From positions 1 to 64,000 of the forward strand of contig JALNZD010000012.1 in the NCBI GenBank assembly GCA_023229505.1: a DNA stretch of 64,000 bases. The letters are read 5' to 3'. The notes below the pieces were generated by a model. The model saw nothing but the letters and a program-made list of their open reading frames with translations. It did not search any database and was not told the origin of the DNA. How positions within the stretch are numbered: the first letter of the stretch is position 1; each line of letters begins with the position of its first letter. This document shows positions 33,913 to 41,534 of this stretch, in pieces. The position numbers and the translations under genes are program-made. Source of the DNA: Bacteroidales bacterium (GTDB taxonomy: Bacteria > Bacteroidota > Bacteroidia > Bacteroidales > JAGOPY01).

Positions 33913-34947
33913 ATGACACCAGAAGAATCAAAGCAGGCTGTATATACCCTCACAAGGGATGACTTTAAACCGGAAGGTACGGTTAAATGGTGTGCGGGAT
34001 GCGGTGATTACGCTATTCTTGCTGCCATCCAGACAGTGCTCGTCGAACTGGGCGGCAGAAAAGAAGACATAGTCTTCGTTTCAGGGATAGGATGTTCTTC
34101 CCGTTTTCCATACTATATGAATACCTATGGCTTCCATGGCTTGCATGGAAGAGGAGCGGCAATCGCCTCCGGAATCAAAATTGCCAATCCGAAATTACAG
34201 GTCTGGCATATAACCGGCGACGGCGATAGCATGGCTATTGGCGGTAATCACTTTATTCATACGATCAGGCGCAATATAGACATGAATATTGTGATCTTCA
34301 ACAATAAGATTTATGGTCTCACTAAAGGCCAGTATTCACCTACTTCTCCCAGAGGCCTGGTGACGAAAAGCTCGCCCGAAGGCGTGATCGAGAATCCGTT
34401 TACCCCGGGAGAACTCGTGATGGGTTCACAGGGCACTTTCTTCGCCCGTGCTGTCGATACAGAGCCGAAGATGATGCGCGAGGTCCTGAAAGCAGCCGCA
34501 TTGCATAAAGGAACATCAGTGGTGGAAATCCTTCAGAACTGCGTGATTTTCAATAATCAGATCCATGCCGCCATTACAAATAAAGAGACCAAAGATGATC
34601 ACCAGATTTATCTTGAAGCAGGAAAGCCCATGATCTTTGGGAAAAACCAGGATAAAGGCCTGATCTTTAAGAATAATCAACTCCGGGTAGCCACCATTGG
34701 TGAAAAGGGAGTGAGAAGGGAGGATATTCTGGTCCATGACCCGACTAACCCGGAAGATATGACCCATTATACCCTTGTCAGGATGGGATTGCCTGATTTC
34801 CCCGTTGCAATGGGCGTAATCCGGTCATGTGACTGCAACGAAGCTTATGACCAGTTGCTCGAGAAGCAAATGGAAGAAGCCAAAAGAAAAAGCAAAATCA
34901 AAAATATGGATGATTTGATTAATTCAGGTAATGTGCTGGACCTTTGA
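33913..34947 (+). CDS. korB: 2-oxoacid:ferredoxin oxidoreductase, beta subunit
   Basis: The beta subunit holds thiamine diphosphate. In this 344-aa protein the ThDP/Mg motif is GDGDS (102-106) with the downstream NNKIYGLTKGQ (130-140). The N-terminal WCAGCGDYA (C27, C30) is typical of KorB, where cysteines help ligate a [4Fe-4S] cluster. HGLHGRGAAIASGIKIANP also matches the family. It is encoded one base after korA and must be coexpressed with it. No delta (ferredoxin) subunit is adjacent, so an independent ferredoxin such as the one at 23.1 kb would be required. Confidence 0.92.
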   Translation: MTPEESKQAVYTLTRDDFKPEGTVKWCAGCGDYAILAAIQTVLVELGGRKEDIVFVSGIGCSSRFPYYMNTYGFHGLHGRGAAIASGIKIANPKLQVWHITGDGDSMAIGGNHFIHTIRRNIDMNIVIFNNKIYGLTKGQYSPTSPRGLVTKSSPEGVIENPFTPGELVMGSQGTFFARAVDTEPKMMREVLKAAALHKGTSVVEILQNCVIFNNQIHAAITNKETKDDHQIYLEAGKPMIFGKNQDKGLIFKNNQLRVATIGEKGVRREDILVHDPTNPEDMTHYTLVRMGLPDFPVAMGVIRSCDCNEAYDQLLEKQMEEAKRKSKIKNMDDLINSGNVLDL

Positions 34948-35023
34948 TTATCTATTTTTTAAGAAATATTTTCAATAAGTTTTAATCATCCATTAGGAAA
35001 ATATATTATTTTTACTGTCTATT

Positions 35024-35440
35024 TTGTCATTTAAATTGAAAAACTTTTTAGTACTTTCGGTCGTAACAGTTTTAATTTTTCATAATGTTTTTGCATTATA
35101 TGCTGAAGTATTTTTCTCCAGTGACACTCAATGGGAATCTACTTTTAAGGAAAATGAGCAACCTGATGTGCTGTCTTTTACAGAAGCACAATCTGATTTG
35201 ATTGATCAATTTATTTTCGATTCAGAATTCAAAAACATCAACGCTAACATTACTGTTTTTGAGGAACACAGGAATCTGAATTCTGAAATTAAATTCAACT
35301 CGGGCCATGTGATGTCTCTCACCCTTCCGGAGTGTATTGCCGGAGTTAGCTTTAGTTCAATTCTTTCTACTTATTGTTTTTCTATACCAAATAGCTGTAA
35401 GCAGGCACTGCTTTGCAATTTATACAGCTTCAGGATTTAA
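35024..35440 (+). CDS. Small exported protein of unknown function
   Basis: The 138-aa ORF begins at TTG 35024 (another TTG at 35036 is possible). It opens with a hydrophobic segment that looks like a signal peptide or anchor (FLVLSVVTVLIFHNVFALYA). The next 75 residues are acidic. The C-terminus carries four cysteines (PECIAG, TYCFS, NSCKQALLC). I recognise no family. It stands alone between korB and exbB, in AT-rich DNA without an exact -7 box, so it could be lineage-specific or spurious. Confidence 0.4.
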   Translation: MSFKLKNFLVLSVVTVLIFHNVFALYAEVFFSSDTQWESTFKENEQPDVLSFTEAQSDLIDQFIFDSEFKNINANITVFEEHRNLNSEIKFNSGHVMSLTLPECIAGVSFSSILSTYCFSIPNSCKQALLCNLYSFRI

Positions 35441-35624
35441 TCTTCCCAATTTTTTTTAATCTTCTTTAAAAGAAGAGATTAGGCTTTTATTCTGAGAGTC
35501 TGACATTTATTAGTGTTATGCTCAGGAATCGAAATTCAATTTTTATCGGTATTTCCAAAGTCACCTTTTAGTTAAAGCAAATTAGTTTTTATTCTAACCA
35601 TTTAAAAAATCTAAAATTATTACA

Positions 35625-36431
35625 ATGAAAAGAATGAATGAATTTTTTAGAAGTTTTCAGGGCGCATTTTCCGCATCAGTCATTCCAATTGCATTGGTAG
35701 TTGCGATTATTGTTTATATGACAGTGATGGGAGCACCATCTAATTTTCAGGGCAATAACCCTGAAAATGCGCCAATACCTGGAAATTATCTTGGAGTAAT
35801 TTATAAGGGAGGATTTATTGTTCCAATCTTAATGTGCCTGTTACTCACCGTCATCACCTTCAGCATTGAACGATTTATAACCCTCAAAAAAGCTACCGGG
35901 AAGCTCAATGTACTGAAGTTTGTCAAGTACATCAAGAATATGCTTAACAGAAATCAGATCGATGATGCGATTGCAGCATGCGAAGATCAGAAGGGATCCG
36001 TAGCCAATGTCGTAAGATCAGCATTGATTAAATACCAGAATGTTGAACCCGAAGCAGCGATGAGCAAAGAACAAAAACTAATTGCCATACAAAAGGATGT
36101 CGAAGAGGCTACTTCTCTGGAATTGCCAAGCCTTGAGCAAAACCTTGTCATATTGGCTACGATTTCATCTATCGCAACATTGATGGGGCTGCTTGGGACA
36201 GTTCTTGGCATGATCAGAGCTTTTGCCGCTTTGGCCAATGCCGGTGCACCTGACTCGGTCGCATTGGCTACAGGTATTTCAGAAGCTTTGATTAACACGG
36301 CCTTTGGTATTGCTACAGCAGCTCTCGCTGTTATCATGTATAACTATTATACCAATAAAATCGATAAATTAATCTACAGTATTGATGAAGCTGGTTTCAC
36401 GATCGTTCAGACTTACGCTGCACGCCATTGA
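35625..36431 (+). CDS. exbB: ExbB/TolQ/MotA-type proton channel protein
   Basis: ExbB forms the pentameric inner membrane channel that powers TonB. The 268-aa protein has three membrane segments: one near 17-35, one near 65-83 (FIVPILMCLLLTVITFSIE), and a long C-terminal pair (VILATISSIATLMGLLGTVLGMIRAF and GISEALINTAFGIATAALAV). The glycine-rich LMGLLGTVLGM block is the family signature. It starts an operon of seven genes on the plus strand: exbB, exbD, exbD, tonB, a small membrane protein, a PstS-like lipoprotein and a TPR protein. Confidence 0.92.
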   Translation: MKRMNEFFRSFQGAFSASVIPIALVVAIIVYMTVMGAPSNFQGNNPENAPIPGNYLGVIYKGGFIVPILMCLLLTVITFSIERFITLKKATGKLNVLKFVKYIKNMLNRNQIDDAIAACEDQKGSVANVVRSALIKYQNVEPEAAMSKEQKLIAIQKDVEEATSLELPSLEQNLVILATISSIATLMGLLGTVLGMIRAFAALANAGAPDSVALATGISEALINTAFGIATAALAVIMYNYYTNKIDKLIYSIDEAGFTIVQTYAARH

Positions 36432-36452
36432 TCATGATAAATACGCTACCAA

Positions 36453-37055
36453 ATGACAAAGGTTAAACTTCCCAGGAAAAGCACTGCTATCGATATGACG
36501 GCAATGTGTGACGTGGCATTCCTTCTGCTTACGTTTTTCATGCTTACTTCGAATTTCACACAAAAGGAACCCGTTATGGTTAATACGCCATCTTCGATTT
36601 CAGAAATAAAAATTCCTGAACGAAATATCATGACTATTCTTATAGATAAGTCAGGCAAGCTATTTTTCGGTATCGACGGCCAGGAAAAAAGGATTGATCT
36701 GCTCAAAAAAATGGGCGAAGCCTATTCCTTCTCATTTACCGATGCGGAATTAAAAGAATTCAGTCTGATAAACCGCTTTGGTGTGCCCATTCAACAAATG
36801 AAAGCATTCCTTGCATTAAAGCCTGCCGACCAGGATCTTCAGGAAAATGCCTTGGGCATTCCTTATGATTCGCTGGATAACCAGTTTAAGAATTGGGTAA
36901 GGTTTTCTCGTATTGTTAACCCTCAGTTAAGGATTGCAATAAAGGCGGATCAAGCCCTGGCTTATCCTGTCATCAAAAATGTTATGAATACTCTCCAGGA
37001 CCTTGATGAGAATAGGTACAACCTGATCACAAGCCTGGAACAAACTCCGGAATAA
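36453..37055 (+). CDS. exbD: ExbD/TolR-family protein (first copy)
   Basis: ExbD couples proton flow through ExbB to TonB. The 200-aa protein has the conserved N-terminus KSTAIDMTAMCDVAFLLLTFFMLT, whose Asp in the membrane segment (D18 or D12 region) is the proton-carrying residue of the family. A periplasmic domain follows. It is longer than E. coli ExbD (about 140 aa). An insert near 75-125 (YSFSFTDAELKEFSLINRFG) separates the two halves of the domain. It sits 21 bp after exbB. Confidence 0.9.
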   Translation: MTKVKLPRKSTAIDMTAMCDVAFLLLTFFMLTSNFTQKEPVMVNTPSSISEIKIPERNIMTILIDKSGKLFFGIDGQEKRIDLLKKMGEAYSFSFTDAELKEFSLINRFGVPIQQMKAFLALKPADQDLQENALGIPYDSLDNQFKNWVRFSRIVNPQLRIAIKADQALAYPVIKNVMNTLQDLDENRYNLITSLEQTPE

Positions 37056-37075
37056 TTATCAGTAATTGAATAGCT

Positions 37076-37699
37076 ATGTCAGAAGTAAACACCGAAAGTT
37101 CGGGATCAAAAAAAGGTAAAAAGAAAGGCGCCAAAAAGGTTTCCACGCGTATTGACTTTACGCCGATGGTTGACCTTGGGTTTCTTCTCATCACGTTCTT
37201 TATGCTGACAACAACGATGATCAAGCCTCAGACCATGGAAATAGCCATGCCTTCGAAAGAAAAGGTCCCTGAAGAGGAACAGACTAAAGTCAAGGCTTCC
37301 AGGGCAATCACCATCATCCTTGGAAAAGATAATAAGGTATATTATTATGAAGGAACACGGGAAAATGAGATTGATCCGACAGTTGTGTTAACAGATTTCT
37401 CTTCTACGGGTATTCGAAAATTCCTCATTGAGAGAAATTATGATGTCATGCTAAAAGTGGAAAATCTTCAGAAGGAAGAACTTGACAAGCAAATACCTCA
37501 GGAAGAATTCGAAAAGAAAAAGCTTGAGATCATGTCGGATAAGAAAGCTCCTATTGTGATTATTAAGGCAACCGATGAGGCAACATATAAGAACCTGATC
37601 GATATTCTCGACGAGATGGCGATATGTAATATTGGCAGATACGCCATCGTTGATTTAACAGAATATGATTTAGAATTGATCAAGGCCAGTAATATCTGA
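37076..37699 (+). CDS. exbD: ExbD/TolR-family protein (second copy)
   Basis: The 207-aa second ExbD has a lysine-rich cytoplasmic start (SGSKKGKKKGAKKVSTR), then IDFTPMVDLGFLLITFFMLTT, containing the membrane Asp. The periplasmic domain carries an insert between about 95 and 165. Two dissimilar ExbD proteins in one operon suggest a hetero-oligomeric ExbD component rather than simple redundancy. It is 20 bp after the first exbD and 32 bp before tonB. Confidence 0.9.
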   Translation: MSEVNTESSGSKKGKKKGAKKVSTRIDFTPMVDLGFLLITFFMLTTTMIKPQTMEIAMPSKEKVPEEEQTKVKASRAITIILGKDNKVYYYEGTRENEIDPTVVLTDFSSTGIRKFLIERNYDVMLKVENLQKEELDKQIPQEEFEKKKLEIMSDKKAPIVIIKATDEATYKNLIDILDEMAICNIGRYAIVDLTEYDLELIKASNI

Positions 37700-37731
37700 A
37701 ATTATAAATAATCAGCAAAATTGTCCCAGTT

Positions 37732-38550
37732 ATGGCCTCACACTTAAATATATTTTCGGATGAATGGACAGAAATGGTCTTCCAGGACAGGAATAAGGGA
37801 TATGGAGGATACCTGCTTCGAAAACTATCATCCAGGCGACATGCGATCTCCCTGGCCATCGGCATTGTGATATTCGTCCTTGCTGTCAGTACACCATCAA
37901 TAATCAGGGTTATGACACATGAGAAAAAAGAGAAAGATGTTTCAGTCAGGACGCTGACTGATATCAAGTTAGATAAACCAAAAGAGAAGGTCGATGAAAT
38001 CGTCAAAGCATTGCCACCACCGCCTCCGCTGAAGAACGTTATTAAATTTACTGCCCCTGTCATCAAAGCTGATGAGGAAGTCGCAGACGAAGAGCAGCCA
38101 AAGATGCAGGATGAAGTGGTTGAAAGTAAAGCAGCTATCGGGAGTATAGATTATGATAAGGGTACCGATGATCCAACAGCTGAAATGCCTGAAGTGATGC
38201 CTGCTGAAGACAAGCAGATCGTGGAAGAAAAGATGGAGCCTTTCCTTGTTGTTGAGCAAATGCCTGATTTTCCAGGAGGTGAATCGGAGTTGTATAAATT
38301 CCTGGAACAAAATATAAAATATCCACCAATGGCCAGAGAATCAGGTGTTACAGGTAGGGTGTTCATTAAGTTTGTAGTTAATAAAGATGGTAAAATTTCC
38401 GATATAGCTTTGCTTAGAGGAATAGGTGCCGGGTGCGATGAAGAAGCAATCCGTGTAGTAAAGAAAATGCCTGCATGGAAACCTGGAAAACAGAATGGTA
38501 TGCCTGTACCAGTTTGGTTTACCCTCCCCATTAATTTTATTCTGAAATGA
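37732..38550 (+). CDS. tonB: Energy transducer TonB
   Basis: TonB spans the periplasm and transfers energy to outer membrane TonB-dependent receptors. The 272-aa protein has a cytoplasmic N-terminus, one membrane helix (about 43-62, ISLAIGIVIFVLAVSTPSII), a proline/acid-rich linker with ALPPPPPLKN, and a typical C-terminal domain from FPGGESELYKFL to PVWFTLPINFILK (about 180-272). The N-terminus has MVFQDRNKGYGGYLLRK, a motif common in Bacteroidota TonB. Its stop overlaps the next gene by 4 bp. Confidence 0.93.
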   Translation: MASHLNIFSDEWTEMVFQDRNKGYGGYLLRKLSSRRHAISLAIGIVIFVLAVSTPSIIRVMTHEKKEKDVSVRTLTDIKLDKPKEKVDEIVKALPPPPPLKNVIKFTAPVIKADEEVADEEQPKMQDEVVESKAAIGSIDYDKGTDDPTAEMPEVMPAEDKQIVEEKMEPFLVVEQMPDFPGGESELYKFLEQNIKYPPMARESGVTGRVFIKFVVNKDGKISDIALLRGIGAGCDEEAIRVVKKMPAWKPGKQNGMPVPVWFTLPINFILK

Positions 38551-38780
38551 CAGAAAAATTTAACAGGGTGCCACTTTTTACTCACCAAATCGTCAAATAT
38601 TTTGGCTTTTTCATGGTGGTATTTTATTTGGTTATCGGCTTATTATTTATTTTTTCAACTCAGTTTTTTCCTGCATTAAATCAGAATGCAAAATTATTTT
38701 TTGGGATCATTTTACTAATTTATGGAATTTTCAGGGCTTACAGAGCCATTAAAAGCTTAAAACATGACAATCCGGCATAG
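38547..38780 (+). CDS. Small two-helix membrane protein in the TonB operon
   Basis: The 77-aa protein has two hydrophobic helices (FFMVVFYLVIGLLFIFS near 20-36 and LFFGIILLIYGIFRAY near 48-65) and a basic C-terminus. Its start overlaps tonB by 4 bp (ATGA) and its end overlaps the PstS-like gene by 17 bp. This overlap on both sides makes it a real, translationally coupled gene despite its size. Function unknown; a subunit or accessory of the ExbBD-TonB complex is a reasonable guess. Confidence 0.8.
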   Translation: MTEKFNRVPLFTHQIVKYFGFFMVVFYLVIGLLFIFSTQFFPALNQNAKLFFGIILLIYGIFRAYRAIKSLKHDNPA

Positions 38781-39708
38781 TGTTCTCATGTTCATTGCAG
38801 TGAGTCTTTTGTTTGGTTGCGGAGGCATCAACAGAAATCCATATGCCGACACCCCAACAACAGGAATCATCAGCATAGGGGTGGATGAAACCTTTAAACC
38901 TATAACTGAAGCTGAGTTGATGGTATTCGGCGGCATTTATCAATATGCCAAAATAACTCCGGTTTATACAACAGAAGAAAATTGTGTTCAGATGCTCCTT
39001 GATGATAGCGTCAGGTTGATCATCACTTACAGGCCCTTGTATGAAAATGAAAAAGTATCCTTCCGGAACCGGCAGATCATTCCTCGCGAATTGAAAATAG
39101 CTACAGATGCAATCGCGGTGATAATTCATCCGGAAAATGCTGATACTTTGCTGAGTATGAATGAATTAAAAGGAATTCTTACAGGTGAAATAAAACAGTG
39201 GGCTCAAATCAATCAAAAATCATCACTTGGGAATATTGATGTGATTTTTGACAATAAGAAGTCCAGCATCCTTCAGTTCGTCCTTGATTCGATCTGCCGG
39301 ACTTCTAATTTATCCAAGCATTCCTATGCCCTGGATTCAACCATTGATGTTGTGAATTATGTAGCTGATCACAGGAATGCTATTGGATTTATAGGCGTTA
39401 GCTTAGTTAGCGATTCGGATGATTCTACCCAGATGTCTTTTTTAAATCGTATCCGTGTTGTTGCATTGTCGAAAAGCGATCAACCGGCTGTGGAAAACAG
39501 TTATAAGCCATACCAGGCTTATATCTTCCAGGGATTATATCCATTGACAAGAGATGTTTATGCGATAAATGCGGAGCCGCGGAATGGCCTTGCCACCGGT
39601 TTCATGTCATTTCTTGCAAGCGACCGGGGTCAGAGGATTATTCTGAAGTCGGGAATAGTTCCGTCTGTTGCGCCAATCAGGATTGTAAATGTCAGAGAAA
39701 ACCTATGA
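38764..39708 (+). CDS. PstS-like substrate-binding lipoprotein
   Basis: The 314-aa protein has a lipoprotein signal ending LLFGC (Cys19) and a two-lobed periplasmic binding fold of the PstS/PBP-like family. Readable marks are SIGVDETFKPITEAEL, the hinge TDAIAVIIHPENADTLLSMNELKGILTGEIKQW (shown here as two adjoining blocks), and SFLASDRGQRIILKSGIVP at the end. No Pst transporter is nearby, and its place in a TonB operon suggests it serves that complex, not phosphate ABC import. The ligand is unknown. Confidence 0.8.
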   Translation: MTIRHSVLMFIAVSLLFGCGGINRNPYADTPTTGIISIGVDETFKPITEAELMVFGGIYQYAKITPVYTTEENCVQMLLDDSVRLIITYRPLYENEKVSFRNRQIIPRELKIATDAIAVIIHPENADTLLSMNELKGILTGEIKQWAQINQKSSLGNIDVIFDNKKSSILQFVLDSICRTSNLSKHSYALDSTIDVVNYVADHRNAIGFIGVSLVSDSDDSTQMSFLNRIRVVALSKSDQPAVENSYKPYQAYIFQGLYPLTRDVYAINAEPRNGLATGFMSFLASDRGQRIILKSGIVPSVAPIRIVNVRENL

Positions 39709-39777
39709 TTCGAAATTAATAGATCACGGAACCTGTCAATTTCCACAGTATATGTCAAACCAGAAGATAAACAAGTG

Positions 39778-41442
39778 ATGATGAAAAAGAAGTTATTGAT
39801 AATACTTTGCTTTCTGTTGCCGTCATTCAATCCTTTACTGTCTCAGGATATTGAAAAAGGTAAATGGTATATCGTGCAGAAACAATACGAATCGGCCGGG
39901 AAGATCTTCCGGTCAATTCTGAAAAATGATCCATCAGATTCAAAAACACTCTATTATTTGGGTAAGGTTTATGATTTTAAAGGCAAATCCGATTCGGCAG
40001 AAATTTTTTACCAGCAAGGCATAATGGCTGATGAGAAGTACCCATTCAATTTTCTGGGTTTAGGGAAAATGCAGCTCAATAAATCGAACAGAACGGAATG
40101 GTTCAAATTTTATGACAAAGGCCGGAAACTTAGCAATAATTTATTCGAATATAACCTGGAAGCTGGAGAAGTCTGCCTTTTAACGACAACACAAAACTTC
40201 GATTTAAGCGGAAAATATCTTGAAGCAGCAAAAGAAGAAAATGCAAAGGATTGCCGGCTCCTGGTCAGTTTGGGAGACCTTTACCTCACTTCAAAATCAC
40301 CGGGAGATGCAGTCAATGAATATGAAAGAGCCATTTATCATAATGATTTATGTGTGCAGGCTTTTGTTAAAATGGGAGAGATATACGCAAAAGCCAATAA
40401 TTACCGTGATGGCATAAATGCCTTCAATCAGGCTGTTGCAATCGATTCCACGCAAATCCTTGCTTATAAAGAACGCGGAGATCTTTACTATTCCTTTGGC
40501 AAATATGATGAAGCTAAAGCTGATTATGAAATCTATATTAGAAGATCGGATAATACAATAGATGACAAGGAAAGGTTTGCATTCATCCTCTTCTTTACTA
40601 AAAACTACGATCAGTCAAGAGGATTGATTGATCAGGTTATTCAAAATGACACGAATAATACGGTGATGTACAGGATTGCGGCTTACATTGATTTCGAAAA
40701 AGGTGACTTCCCAAATTCACTGAAGAATCTTGAATATTTTTTCACTCATCACGATACGACAAAGTTTATAGCGATTGATTATATCTATTATGGACACCTC
40801 CTTATGAAAAACGGACAGGATTCCCTTGGAACGCTCCAATTGGAAACAGCATTGCAAATGGACACCACCAAGACGGAACTTTATGATGAAATAGGGAAAA
40901 GCTATTCTAAACAAAAAGAATACCAGAAAGCTATAGATGCATATGTGAAATTACTTTCATTGAATGCGAATAATAAAAGTAATTCATATTACCAGATCGG
41001 CAGGAATTTTTATTTTATGGCTGAAGATAGTTTATTAGCATACGATTCACTTTTTAAAGCAGAACTTTACCAGGAAGCTGATTGTTGCTTTGAAAACATG
41101 ACCCTTATCAGCCCGGATTCATACATAGGCTACATTTGGAGCGGAAGAGCTTTATCAAGGCTGGATCCGGAAACTACTTCAGGACTGGCAAAGCCGGCTT
41201 ATGAAAAATCTATGATGTTACTGGAAGCCGGTGACATCACCAAAACCCCGAAATTGTTGATTGAATGCTATCGCTATCTTGGATTTTATCATTACATGCT
41301 TGGAGAAAAATTACTTTCATCAAAGCCCGCCGAATCCGAAGCAGAAATGACCAACTCACTTAATTACTGGACAAAAATACTGAATTTGGACCCTTCAGAT
41401 CAACAGGCCCAAACAGCTCTCCAAAATCTGCTGAAAAAGTGA
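39778..41442 (+). CDS. TPR-repeat exported protein of the TonB operon
   Basis: From the ATG at 39778 (a GTG one codon earlier and another ATG at 39781 are also possible) the protein is 554 aa. A signal peptide (KKKLLIILCFLLPSFNPLLSQ) is followed by many tetratricopeptide repeats. Examples are AGKIFRSILKNDPSDSKTLY, DAVNEYERAIYHNDLCVQAF and KAIDAYVKLLSLNANN. TPR solenoids scaffold protein complexes; this one should be periplasmic. It ends the exbB operon, 69 bp after the PstS-like gene, and a strong terminator follows. Confidence 0.85.
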   Translation: MMKKKLLIILCFLLPSFNPLLSQDIEKGKWYIVQKQYESAGKIFRSILKNDPSDSKTLYYLGKVYDFKGKSDSAEIFYQQGIMADEKYPFNFLGLGKMQLNKSNRTEWFKFYDKGRKLSNNLFEYNLEAGEVCLLTTTQNFDLSGKYLEAAKEENAKDCRLLVSLGDLYLTSKSPGDAVNEYERAIYHNDLCVQAFVKMGEIYAKANNYRDGINAFNQAVAIDSTQILAYKERGDLYYSFGKYDEAKADYEIYIRRSDNTIDDKERFAFILFFTKNYDQSRGLIDQVIQNDTNNTVMYRIAAYIDFEKGDFPNSLKNLEYFFTHHDTTKFIAIDYIYYGHLLMKNGQDSLGTLQLETALQMDTTKTELYDEIGKSYSKQKEYQKAIDAYVKLLSLNANNKSNSYYQIGRNFYFMAEDSLLAYDSLFKAELYQEADCCFENMTLISPDSYIGYIWSGRALSRLDPETTSGLAKPAYEKSMMLLEAGDITKTPKLLIECYRYLGFYHYMLGEKLLSSKPAESEAEMTNSLNYWTKILNLDPSDQQAQTALQNLLKK

Positions 41443-41475
41443 TTTTTGACAGTAGTTATTTTCGTTTCATAATGC

Positions 41476-41509
41476 CTGCCCGGTTTGCGACGACCGGGCA
41501 GTTTTTTTT
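41476..41509 (+). terminator. Intrinsic terminator of the exbB-tonB operon
   Basis: CTGCCCGG (41476-41483) and CCGGGCAG (41494-41501) form a perfect 8-bp stem with a 10-base loop followed by eight T residues. It also shows that the apparent 5' extension of tilS across this region is not coding. Confidence 0.93.
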
Positions 41510-41521
41510 CCTGCCAATTTG

Positions 41522-41529
41522 TATCTTTG
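41522..41529 (+). promoter_or_regulatory. -7 promoter box for tilS
   Basis: TATCTTTG matches TAnnTTTG exactly, directly after the terminator and only 5 bases before the ATG at 41535. The message would be leaderless or nearly so. Confidence 0.6.
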
Positions 41530-41534
41530 ATGTG

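Noticed and set aside
33441..33953. 170-aa minus-strand ORF across the korA-korB junction
   Set aside because: It is antisense to two conserved enzyme genes and lacks any family pattern.
38764..39708. Phosphate-binding PstS of an ABC importer
   Set aside because: No pstCAB or phoU lies nearby, and the gene is embedded in a TonB operon, so only a PstS-like fold is claimed.
41439..41534. 32-codon N-terminal extension of tilS
   Set aside because: It spans a perfect intrinsic terminator and an exact -7 box, so translation must start at 41535.
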